DNA of 64,000 nt from Cryptomeria japonica (Eukaryota > Streptophyta > Pinopsida > Cupressales > Cupressaceae): contig NC_081408.1 in the NCBI RefSeq assembly GCF_030272615.1, positions 342,077,793-342,141,792 of the forward strand. Reading direction: 5' to 3'. The position numbers and the translations under genes are program-made. Below are positions 11,427 through 21,439 of this stretch, in pieces (the stretch's first letter is position 1; every line of letters starts with the position of its first letter). The notes beneath the pieces are model-generated. The model was given only the letters and a program-made list of their open reading frames with translations, had not been told where the DNA came from and did not search any database.

Positions 11427-13583
11427 CCAACAAGAGTGCAAGATGTCAGGTGGTTGATTGTGATGAAGAGGGGGAATGTTACCTAAATCATATCAATATT
11501 GGTGGTGAAGTATGTGCAGGCCACCAATTTGCAGTGTGGGTGTGTAACATCAGGACTCCCATCAGTAATTGAAGATTGTCTCCTTTTATGTATAGTGTGC
11601 ATCATAGTTCTCCAAGATAAGACAGAAGAGTTAAAGGCGGGTGATTGAAGGCTCACACCAATTTAACCAATGAAACACTATGTTGTCTTAGGTGTATGAG
11701 ATCATGAATGTGTACCAGATCTACAGGGGCAGATATGATGAGTTGTCGATATAGAGATTGAATGATATATTTGTCACCTTGACAAACCGGTTGAGATGAT
11801 GTCCAGTCTAATGAAGAAGAAGGCAAGGTTGAGCAATTGCAGATAGAGAGTGCAACTAGTATGTAGATACCTCAGATGGAAATAATGGATGATTGATGAC
11901 GTGGTTTCATCAAGGTGGTTAACCGATAAGTATGTTCACTGGTAAAGATGACAAAGTCACAAATGAAGAGCTCTTGTCTGATGAAGTTAGGCATGTTGTG
12001 GATAGGCATGTCTGGTGACTGGTTAAGGTGTTCCATTGACAGAGAAACAAAGTGCAGACTTGAAGGTTGACCGGTTATGGTATAACCAATAGGTTTAGTG
12101 AACCGGTAGATGAACCCAATTGTGTGTTGGTCGGTGATCCTATCTAGAGTGACACAGATGATCTAGCAAAGGTGGATGTCGACCAAGATGCCATGTGGAG
12201 TTGAAGTGGAAAGCATGCATGCATAGGTTGGTGTGGTGTGTCAGTGAAGTGTCTGTCAATGAGGTAGATAGTGGTAGGTCAACATTTATGTCAACTTTGT
12301 GATTCATGGGATGTGTAGCAAAGGTTTTCAACTTGAGGTCAAATGGAAAAAAAAGATCCAGGATAGACTATTTGAGAAAATCAAGGTAGGTGTAGGAAAC
12401 TGCCAAGCCATTCTTGGTGATCGACCAAGAGATCAGCCGATAGATTAAATGCATATTGCCAAATATAAGAGGCATATTCTAGAAGGCATGATAATGGAGG
12501 TATTGATTGATGAGTTGTAGATCATGAATCAAGGAGATAGGATCTGATGAGATCTGATTGGATTTAGTTTGCCTCAAGGTCAAAGAAGAAACCCTAACCG
12601 CTTAAAGTTTAAATTGGTTTTTGGCATTAAGACTTGATTATAAATATGCAATTCATAATCTATGAGGAGGAGGATAGATAGAATGTGTGTGTGCCTCTAT
12701 GATTGAAGAAATCAGTTTGAGTCATAGTGGTGAAAATCTAAAGTGACTGTGTGTTGAAGGACAAATTGGTAAGGTGTGTGTGTGTGAACCAACAAAGAAC
12801 AAACCAACAAAGTGTGGAAGAATAGAGAGGAGATCATACCTGTACAAGTGTTCAAAGTGAGTGTCAAAAGAGACCCAACAAACTAGAAGTAGAATCGAAG
12901 GAGAAGAGATAGAGAAAATAAGGAACTGGTAACCATTTGTAGAGGCAAACAATCGGTAAAGTATGAACTGGTGTATTAGCAGCAATAGGTGAAGGTGTGC
13001 AGAGAGAGGAGAGAAGAAGGAAGGATAGGACAAAAAACCAATAGAGAACATAACAGAGGTAGAGTGACAGAAGGAAGAGGAGGAATTAACTGATAAGGTA
13101 GAGGAGAAGTAAAACCAGCAGGGTGAAGTGTATGTAGTGGTTGCAAGACTCACTTGTATCCGAATAACTACTTTTGTATTTGATTATATTTAGTGTAAAT
13201 CACTGAGTTGTTTCTTTGTGCATGGGTTGTATATCCTTTGGGTTTGTGCCTATAAATAATAGGGGTTGGTGCTCATGGGTTTGGTGCTCCTTGGGTTGAT
13301 GCTCCAAACATTGTAATCAGATTTTCACTGTGACGTTGGACTGGAGCAGTAGACTCTAGCAACATTTCTCACCAAGGTTTTTCCCATCTTGGGTTTTCCT
13401 TGTATATACTGGTGTTATGTGATGTGACCTTGTGTGTGATTGTATTGTGAAGTCTTGCATTACCTCACTGGTAGGTTTACTTGTGTTTTCTTAGCTAACT
13501 AGTACTCACTCTTAGGATCAAAAGGTGGAAGAGTTTTGGAAACCACTGATGCACCCCCTCTCAATGGTACATTGTGTTCAATA
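11427..13583 (+). repeat. Solo LTR E, right part
   Basis: Continuation of the LTR that began at 3351; total length without gypsy A is about 2.4 kb. Near the 3' end it has R/U5-like text: a terminator-like AT-rich stretch, CAAGGTTTTTCCCATC near 13372, and a C-rich run CACCCCCTCTCA (13553-13564). It ends AATA followed by GAACC (13584-13588), matching GAACC at 3346-3350. No second LTR or coding region is attached, so a solo LTR left by recombination is the best reading. Orientation is inferred from the U5-like end. Confidence 0.7.
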
Positions 13584-13792
13584 GAACCACCATAATATGG
13601 CAAACAAATAACCATCCAAAGTAAGCATCCAAAACTAATTCCAGAGATCTAATCATACCAGATCAAAATCATAGTCAAAACCAAGATGATCACCAAGACT
13701 AATGGAGATAGGTCCAATCGGGATAGCCTCCAATCAGGATACAATGTTGACATCAACAACAACACTTAACCAAATCCATCATACTGCCAATA
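13584..13792 (-). repeat. Copia D 5' LTR, outer part
   Basis: Continues the LTR that began at 2358, after solo LTR E. It ends near 13792 at CTGCCAATA, whose complement TATTGGCAG resembles the standard start TGTTGGCA. The next bases begin the exon-like sequence of the gene relic, so copia D appears to have inserted into that gene or just upstream of it. Confidence 0.55.
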
Positions 13793-15439
13793 GTATATGC
13801 TTTGGGATGGATGTTGAGGCCAGTGCAGATGGTTCCACATCCGATCTATATATGATTTGTAGGAGTAGATTTCATGCTAGCACTATAGAGGATGTGGCAT
13901 TGACCAGTGACTTCATGGATATGGTGTTTGGTGATGAGGCACATATACAGGTGTGTTGATTTGAATTGATAACATTTTATTTATCAATCACTTAAAATTT
14001 GCAATTTTAAATAAATTTTCATTTATAGATTTATTTAAATTGATACAAACAATATGCATTTCAGGATGCAGTAGTGGGTGTTAATACACCATCTGATATT
14101 CCTCCCATAGTTGTTACAACTGTAGCTTCGATGCATGAGGTATAAATTTTGTAACATGTTAAAATAGAATAGTACTTTGAAGTCAAAAATTTTTTATAAG
14201 ATATACTAAGTCTCTTTAATGCAAATTTATTTTGTGTTTTGTAGTCATTGTCAAGGTACTAAATGTCCCAGATTGATAATGTCATTCTCTCGGTGATAGA
14301 TTTTGGCCTAGAAAGCTATGCGGTATCATATTTTGCACACCTTATTTTATGTATTATTTTGATTGAATATGTGAGTCATTTAATTTTAGATTTTTTAAAT
14401 TATGTTTAATATTATCTACTAATATCTCGTGTTAATTTTGTTTGTTTTAGGGTGCCCCATGCGTGTCTAGGACTCCTCCTAGAAAGAAATCCTCGAGGAT
14501 GCCTAAACGTCAAAAGGTAATTGAACACATTTTTAATCGACACAATTTTTTGTAAAGGTTGAAATTATCTTAATTGGAACTTGTAGATTGATTAGTGTTT
14601 TTTGTTTGTTTTATATACAATGGCAATTGGGATTTATAGAATTGTTGAATGCACCTGATATGCCAGAGGATTGAGACAGGGAAGAGGTATGTATCTCTAC
14701 TTTATTTTATTGATTTGATGATTATATGCACGTGTACATGTGAACTTTAAATAAATTATAATCTTATCATTTTTCATACAGGAAATACCCATAGTTGCTT
14801 CATCAATGGCCAACCCTCCTAAGTCTACTAGAGAAACATCTCAGGCTCCGGTATACTTTTGGTCTATATATTGTAGATTTTAAGTGTTTTTTATTTATAT
14901 GTATTATTACCTTGTATTAATTGTATTTAACCTACAATACTTATCATTATATTAATTGTATTTAATCTTACTCATTTTTCATATAGGAAATAGCCATAGT
15001 TGCTCCATCAATGGCGAGCCCTCCTAAGTCTACTAGAGGAGCATCTTAGGCTTCGATACACTTTTTTTCTATATATTGTAGATTTTTAGTGTTTTTGATC
15101 TATAAATGTTAGTACCTTGTATTAATTTTGTATTTGATCTACAATAGGCTCCTTCGTGGTCCGACCATAACTTGGATCCTTTGAAGTTCCATTTTAAGAA
15201 AACTCCTAAGTCTGACAAGGAAAAGAGAAAGAAGACAGTAGATCCTAGATCAGCAGATGAGGTAATCTACAATTCAATTGCAGATAAATTATAGTTAAAT
15301 GCATAGTTATGTTGATGATTGTGAACTATTTTCTACAAAAGGATTCTAACTTGGCTTTTGAATTGTGGTTGTACAGCCATCTACAAAGCTACATACTGTA
15401 TCAAAGAGGCTCGATTTTGATGATCCACCACAAGTATAG
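13793..15439 (+). pseudogene. Relic of a spliced multi-exon gene, function unknown
   Basis: Nine short open blocks, each bounded by splice-like AG and GT and each a multiple of three: up to 13950, 14065-14139, 14245-14322, 14451-14516, 14621-14686, 14782-14850, 14987-15055, 15148-15261 and 15377-15439 (ending in TAG). Every junction is phase 0. Introns are about 95-140 bp and AT-rich. Exon 3 has TAA, exon 5 TGA and exon 7 TAG; exon 5 lacks a normal acceptor (AA) and exon 7 has AT for the donor GT. The predicted product is hydrophilic, with basic nuclear-type patches (RTPPRKKSSRMPKRQK; TPKSDKEKRKKTVD). I do not recognise a family. It may be a captured host gene or a transposon accessory gene. 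The 5' part is cut off by copia D. Confidence 0.6.
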
Positions 15440-15843
15440 GATCATATGGTGTTAGTTGTGGTCATTGAATGACCAATACATATAGATATATTCTCCATTT
15501 TTATTGTATATCGATTTGGACATGGCATATGCCACATTTTGGTAAATTTGTATTGACTTGGCATATATGCCTTTTTTGTATACATACACAATCATTTTTC
15601 ATTTTGATATATATAAATGATATTCGATCCAATAAATGTGTATTGTGTTCATTATTATGAATTTTATTGATATTGATAGGCATATTCGATACATACACAA
15701 TTTGTTCATTGTGTTCATTATTGTGTATTTTGATATATATAAATGTTGATATATAATTGATATGGTTATTTTTTTCTCAAACTATTCAGTGTATTTGGTG
15801 GTTACCCTTTTATAAAATTAAATGAATATTTTCCTATGTAATC
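15440..15843. other. AT-rich spacer
   Basis: No gene seen. It contains repeated TATTGTG/ATATATAAATG motifs and probably the 3' flank of the multi-exon relic. It ends with the target site of the truncated LINE (15844-15862). Confidence 0.5.
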
Positions 15844-15862
15844 AACAATATGAATATAAACA

Positions 15863-16823
15863 TGCAGGAAAACAAGAGGTTATCTGCTTCTCTAGGGAAA
15901 GGCAAGAGAAAGCTGGAGGAAGGTGAACCCAACAAGGAGGATGCTACTTCTAGAAAAAAAAGCAAGAGTGCCACTTGGATGAAAGTCCATGATGAAAAGA
16001 ATGACACAGAGGAAACTGGAAAAGAGGGCAGTGAAATGGAAATGGATGAGTCAAAGGGTGACGACAGTTGGAAAGATGAGGATGTGGGTGTAGAGGATGA
16101 AGAAGGTGAGAACGAGTCCGACAATGATAGCCCAATTCACAATGCTAGCTTAGGCAATGACAACAGCCAACCTATGGTAGATTTGGATGATAAGGATAAT
16201 GAGGAAAAAGATTTGAATTCTAAGAGGGAGAAGAAAAAGGAACCTGAGAAGGATACGAAAAAGGATAGTTTGAGTGAGGATAAGGAAAGTGTTGGAGAAG
16301 GGTTATTCCTGGATAACCTTAAAAAACTCATTGAGGCTAGATTGGGTTATGCCAGATGGACATATGAACTATTAAAGAACCTGGAAAAAATGGGAAATAG
16401 ATGGATGAGAAAAGGAAGGAAGATGACAAGAATCAGAAGTAATGGAAGCAGTACATGGAGGAAAAATTTAAAAAAATGGCAGCTCAGATTGATTATCTGG
16501 AAGAAGGGAAAGTGGCGATGAAAAACCTGTTGGGTATTATCTCGAATATCTTGTCTATTGTTACAAAGAACCTAGAGGATATTTTGAAGGTCCTCGATAA
16601 CTCTGGCTCTCCCAAACTAGTGGTGGACCTTGACATGGATGAAGATGCAATCGAGATTGGAAGTGGGGAAGCTACACCTGGTGGAGCAGCAAAGAGAACT
16701 AGAGAGAGTGTTAAGAAAGTTGATGCTGCTTCTGCTAAGGATATCCCTAATCTTAGGGATAATATCAAAGACCTGTATGGGATTAGTAGTAACTTGGCTA
16801 ATGCCTTAGAAAACATAAATTAG
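15863..16823 (+). pseudogene. LINE ORF3-like acidic and coiled-coil protein, truncated, divergent copy
   Basis: The open frame visible from ATG 15850 uses a Met that belongs to the target-site repeat, so the true start is missing. Residues about 5-150 are highly charged: a basic patch (GKGKRKLEEGE, SRKKSKS), then long acidic runs, then KREKKKEPEKDTKKD. A helical segment follows (LDNLKKLIEARLGYARWTYELL). Near 16400-16450 the frame shifts and continues at 16455 with heptad-like MEEKFKKMAAQIDYLEEGKV and NLLGIISNILSIVTKNLEDILKVL, ending at TAG 16821-16823. The order (acidic, basic, coiled coil, stop, 3' UTR) matches ORF3 of the full-length LINE, although the sequence has diverged. Confidence 0.7.
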
Positions 16824-16963
16824 TTCCTTTTGTCAGGTCTGGCTGGTTTTTTGTTGGTTTTTTGGGGCTTTTAGCTGGTTGTTTCTAGTTATTTTGTTGG
16901 TTTTCCTAATGTTTGTTCCTCCTAGTTTCTTAATGCTTTTATCTTGTAAGGTCCTTTTGTAAA

Positions 16964-16988
16964 GGGTTTCGGGGCCCCTTCAAAACCC
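16964..16988 (+). terminator. 3'-terminal hairpin of truncated LINE J
   Basis: GGGTTT (16964-16969) pairs with AAACCC (16983-16988) around a C/G-rich loop, preceded by TTGTAAA. A hairpin in the same position with a different stem is present at 40077-40096 in the full-length LINE. It is probably the RNA signal recognised by the LINE reverse transcriptase rather than a transcription terminator. Confidence 0.55.
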
Positions 16989-17025
16989 GCTTTTACTTTA
17001 ATAAAAAACAATATGAATATAAACA

Positions 17026-17339
17026 ACAAAAATCTATGATATAGAGCATTGTGATTGTAGAATATGATTTGATAAGATTTCTAAAATATTGAATTAACCC
17101 TGCAAAACTCCTTGCCTCAATCAAAATGAAATTCAATGGTAATGGTCAGATTTGATCCATGGTAATGATCAATGGATGCTTTTGATTCCTTTCCTTTATA
17201 TTTGTCAATGTGAGTGGTACAAGAGCACCCTCATGCTAGCAATTGTCTAATTAGGGTTTTTGTCTTGTTTTCCATTGTCTCATCTAAATAAGGTGATTTG
17301 GGACCATTAATGATCATTTGGAGTCATTTGTGAAAGTTT
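17026..17339. other. Spacer without gene
   Basis: AT-rich sequence with no convincing reading frame. Its end grades into the minisatellite that begins near 17340. Confidence 0.4.
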
Positions 17340-17506
17340 GAGGTCATTTGGATAAAAGATGTAAAATTTGCTCAGTTGTTGTAAAAGTTGTCAAAGTTTG
17401 GACTCATTTGTGAAAGTTTGGGGTCATTTCGATAAAAGATGTAAAAGTTGTTCAGTTATTGTCAAAGTTGCCCAGTTGTTGTCAAAGTTGCTTAGTTGTT
17501 GTCAAA
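17340..17506. repeat. Short-period repeats leading into the satellite
   Basis: A block of about 80 bp containing GTCATTTNGATAAAAGATGTAAAA is present twice (from about 17341 and 17421). It is followed by three 20-bp units of the form GTTGCCCAGTTGTTGTCAAA (about 17447-17506). The last unit runs directly into the AAAGTTGCAAGATAGG start of the satellite. Confidence 0.7.
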
Positions 17507-20500
17507 GTTGCAAGATAGGATAGATTTGATTTTGTTCATCATGGGCATAAACCAGAATCACAAGCGCATCCAGGTGGGTAGGTTTATGCTAGACATTCTC
17601 CTGTTGTGCCTCCCAATGAGATGCAACGTCGAGAGCCATACCCTACTGATGCGAGCTCTCAAGTGCCTTGAGTCCAAAAAATTTTCAAACTTTGACAAAC
17701 TATTTATCGCAATCTAGGATAAAAATGATTTATTTGTTTGAACCTATAAGGTCATGTGAGGCTCATCTACAATGACCTATCTCAATTTTTGATGACTTGT
17801 AGCCATTTTCAAATGGTAGCGTTTTTACACTAGGTGTGAAAACGTTAGTTATACGCAATGCAAAGTTGCATGATAGGCCAGATTTGATTTTGTTCATCAT
17901 GGGAACAAACTGGCATCACAAGTGTGTCTAGGTGTGCAGGTTTACACTAGGCATGCTCCTATTGTGCCTCCCAACGAACCAGAACGTTGAGAGCCATACC
18001 CTATCGACGCGATCTCTTAAGTGCCCTGAGTCCAAAAAATTATCAAACTTTGACAGATTGTTTCTCACAATCTAGGATGCATATGATTTATCTATTTGAA
18101 CGTATATGGTCACATGAGGATCATCTACAATTACCTATCACAGTTTTTGACGACTCGCAACCATTTTCAAATGGTAGCATTTTTTCACTTGGTGCAAAAA
18201 CCATCAATTGCATGCAATGAAAAGTTGCAAGATAGGATAGATTTGATTTCATTTGTTGTGGTTAGAAACTAAAATCATGAGCACATCTAAGTGTGCAGGT
18301 TTAGACTAGGCATGCTCCTATTGTGCCTCCCAACGAATCGGAACGTCAAGAGCCATACCCTACCGACGCTATCTCTCAAGTGCCTTGAGTCCAAAAAATT
18401 GGCAAACTTTGATGGATTTTTTGTCACAATTCAAGATGCATATTATTTATCTGTTTGAACCTATAGGGTCATGTGAGGCTCTTCTACAATAACCTATCTC
18501 AATTTTTGATGACTCGGAGTCATTTTCAAATGGTAGTGTTTTTCACTTGGTACAAAAATTGTTAGTTGCATGCAATGCAAAGTTGCATGATAGGCTAGAT
18601 TTGATTCTGTTCATCATGGGCATAAACCAGCATCATGATAGAGTTTGAGAGGACAATTTTATGCTAGGCATGCTCCTGTTGTGCCTCCCAATGAGTCAGA
18701 ACATTGAGAGTCATACCCTACTGGCGTGATCTCTCAAGTGCCTTAAGTCCAAAAAATTGTCAAAATTTGACAGACTGTTTCTCACAATCTAAGATGCATA
18801 TGATTTATTTTTTTGAACTTATACGGTCATGTGAGGCTCACCTACAATAACCTATCTTGGTTTTTTATGACTCAAGGCCATTTTCAAATGGTAGCATTTT
18901 TTCACTTGGTGCAAAAACCGTCAGTTGCATGCAATGCAAAGTTGCAAGATAGGCTAGATTTGATTACATTTGTCATGGGCACAAGCCAACATCATGAGCA
19001 TGTTCAAGTGGATAGGTTTACATTAGGCATGCATCTGTTGTGCCTCCCAATGAGCCAGAAAGTCGAGAGTCATACCCTACTGATGCGATCTCTTAAGTGC
19101 CTTGAGTCCAAAAAAATCTCAAACTTTGACGGACTATTTCTCACAATCCAGGATGCATATGATTTATATTTTTGAACCTATAGGGTCATGTGAGGCTTTT
19201 CTACAATGACCTATCTCATTTTTTTATGAATCGGAGCCATTTTCAAATGGTAGCATTTTTTCACTTGGTGCAAAAATCGTCAGTTGCATGCAATGCAAAG
19301 TTGCACGATAGGCTAGATTTGATTCCATTCACCATGGGTACAAACCAGAATTAGGAGGACATCTGAGTGGGTATTTTTATGCTAGGCATGCTCCCATTGT
19401 GCCTCCTAATGACCTAAAACATCGAGAGACATACCTTATCGACGCGAGCTCTCAAGTTCCTTGAGTCCATAAAATTGTCAAACTTTGACAAACTATTTCT
19501 TATAATCTAGGATGCATATAATTTATTTGTTTTAACCTATAGGTTCATGTGAGGCTCGTCTACAATGACCTATCTCAGTTTTTGATGACTTGGAGCCATT
19601 TTCAAATGGTAGTATTTTTTCACTTGGTGCAAAAATCGTCAGTTGAATGATAGGATAGATTTGATTCCATTTGTCATGGGCTCAAACCAGCATCACGAGC
19701 ACATCTAAGTGGCTAGTTTTATGCTAGGAATTCTCCTTTTGTGCCTCCCAATGAGCCAGAACGTTGAGAGCCATACCTTACCGATGCAATCTCTCAAGTG
19801 CCCTAAGTCAAAAAAATTCTCAAACTTTGACGAACTATTTCTCACAATCCAAGACACATATGATTTATTTGTTTGAACCTATAGGGTCATGTGAGGCTCA
19901 TCTATAATGACCTATCTCAATTTTTGACGACTTGAAACCATTTTCAAATGGTAGCATTTTTTCACTTGGTACAAAAACCGTCAGTTGCATGCAATGCAAA
20001 GTTGCACGATAGGCTAGATTTGATTATGTTCATCATGGGCACAAACCAGCATCACAAGAATGTCTGGGTGGGAATTTGTATGCTATGAATGCTCCTATTG
20101 TGCCTCCCAACGAGTCAGAACGTCGAGAGCCATACCCTACCGACACGATCTCTCAAGTTCCCAGAGTCTAAAAAAATATCAAACTTTGACGAACTGTTTC
20201 TTGCAATCTAAGATGCATATGATTGATCTATTTGAACCTATAGGGTCACATGAGGCTCTTCTACAATGATGTATCTCCATTTTTTATGACTTAGAGCCAT
20301 TTTCAAATGGTAGCATTTTTTCACTTGGTGCAAAAATTGTCAGTTGCATGCAATGCAAAGTTGCAAGATAGGCTAGATTTGATTTCGTTCATCGTGGGCA
20401 CAAACCAGCATCACGGGCATGTCTGGCAGGGAATTTTTACACTAGGCATGCTCCCTTTGTGCCTCCCAATGAGTCAAAACATCAAGAGCCACACCCTACC

Positions 20501-20510
20501 GATGTGATTT
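17507..20510. repeat. Satellite array, unit about 359 bp, 8.4 copies
   Basis: The marker GATTTGATT after GATAGG begins at 17523, 17881, 18240, 18598, 18957, 19316, 19658, 20017 and 20376. Spacings are 358, 359, 358, 359, 359, 342, 359 and 359. The single 342 spacing comes from a deletion of about 17 bp that removes CATGCAATGCAAAGTTG near 19645. Units share GTGCCTCCCAA, GAGAGCCATACCCTA, CTCAAGTGCC, TCATGTGAGGCT and CATTTTCAAATGGTAGC. Copies differ by scattered substitutions. Short frames inside the units are not genes. Confidence 0.93.
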
Positions 20511-21060
20511 GGAAGTTGCACTTAATAAAATGGCAATAACTTGCAAAGTACAACATGAAAACATAAAAGAATGGATTCATTGGAAATAAAATTCATTATA
20601 CTATCATTCCAAAACCTTTTCCAACCTCCTATAACTTCTCAACCAAATTTACAATAGATGGATTGCAGTTTGCAACTTTTCTTGCACTTTTTGCAAAGTT
20701 GCAACTTTTACAATTTTTGGCAACTTACTATTAACCTTGACCATAGCACTCATGGACACCTTTAACATGATAAAATGGAATTAATTTGACATATTACAAT
20801 CTTCCAAACCTTTTCTTGGCTATTTTGACCCTTTGACCAATTTTGACCATATCAAGACCTTTTGGGTTTCTTGGTACAAAAAATGGCTTTCTAAGCCTTA
20901 CAAATGAGTTGTTTTGACATCTATGGACTTTATGTCTTTACAAATAATAAAAGGAACATTAAAAATAGTTACAAATGCAATATGAGCTTATAGGGCATCT
21001 CAATAGCTAGGTGCCCCTACACCAAATAGTCATACAAAATTTGAAGTATAATAAAAAAAA
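20511..21060. other. Satellite flank, possibly a gypsy LTR fragment
   Basis: No gene. It is rich in TTGCAACTTTT motifs (20670-20720), then CATGGACACC...CATGATAAAATGG (20750-20780), and reaches CCCCTACACCA at about 21013-21024. This order (AGTTGC motifs, TATGGACACAACCATGATAAAAGG, end CTACACCA) resembles the last 320 bp of the gypsy A LTR, so this may be a diverged relative. Confidence 0.35.
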
Positions 21061-21109
21061 TACAAAGTGCGTCACAAAATATAGTCACATATATTAAAAA
21101 ACTGCCTCT

Positions 21110-21410
21110 AAATATGGACAAATCAAATCTTGTGTATTTAAATATACAAAAAATGTTTTACAAATCAGTTCATGGGCTTTTATACAAAATTTGACATTTA
21201 AATATATATGAAACAGCTCATGGCCATTTAGATATACAAAATTTGACATTTAAATATGTGCAAATAAGCTCATTGCCATTTAAATAGACAAAATTTGGCA
21301 TCTAAATATGTACAAATCAGCTCATGGCCATTTAAAAATACAAAATTTTGCCTCTAAATATGTACAAATCAGCTCATGGGCATCTATATATACAAAAAAT
21401 GAATATAGAA
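21110..21410. repeat. AT-rich minisatellite, unit about 52 bp
   Basis: About five imperfect copies built on CAAATCAGCTCATGGCCATT, then TAAATATACAAAATTTG and ACATTTAAATATGT. No coding potential. Confidence 0.75.
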
Positions 21411-21439
21411 CAATTTGTCGATGATATACACAAAATTCT

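Larger units (their letters stand above)
1..13792 (-). mobile_element. Copia element D, partial, decayed, interrupted by nested insertions
   Basis: Minus-strand Ty1/copia remnant. Reading leftward there is an LTR (13792-13584, resuming 3350-2358), a primer binding site (2346-2355), then gag, protease and integrase remains to the left edge. Reverse transcriptase and the other LTR lie outside the window. The LTR was split by solo LTR E, which itself contains gypsy A. Coding frames shift several times and contain many stops, so this is the oldest layer of the nest. The right LTR end reads AATA where AACA is expected, which fits a C-to-T change. Confidence 0.8.
15863..17006 (+). mobile_element. 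5'-truncated LINE (L1-like) insertion J
   Basis: Flanked by a perfect 19-bp direct repeat AACAATATGAATATAAACA (15844-15862 and 17007-17025), the hallmark of target-primed insertion. The body holds only the 3' part of a LINE: an acidic/coiled-coil reading frame like the ORF3 of the full-length LINE at 32119-40114, then a T/G-rich 3' UTR with the terminal hairpin GGGTTT...AAACCC and an end CTTTAATAAAA. The 5' truncation removed all of ORF1 and ORF2. Confidence 0.88.

Noticed and set aside
12722-13153. 143-aa minus-strand hydrophobic frame
   Set aside because: Lies inside solo LTR E, has no domain, and the composition (Ser/Leu/Phe) reflects a purine-rich opposite strand.
15850-15862. ATG at 15850 as start of a host gene for the 223-aa acidic protein
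   Set aside because: The ATG lies in the target-site duplicate of the truncated LINE, so it is a chance start fused to LINE sequence.
17507-20510. Regular array considered as CRISPR-like or as a tandem gene family
   Set aside because: Units are about 359 bp and diverge evenly with no repeat-spacer structure. Short frames are not kept between units.
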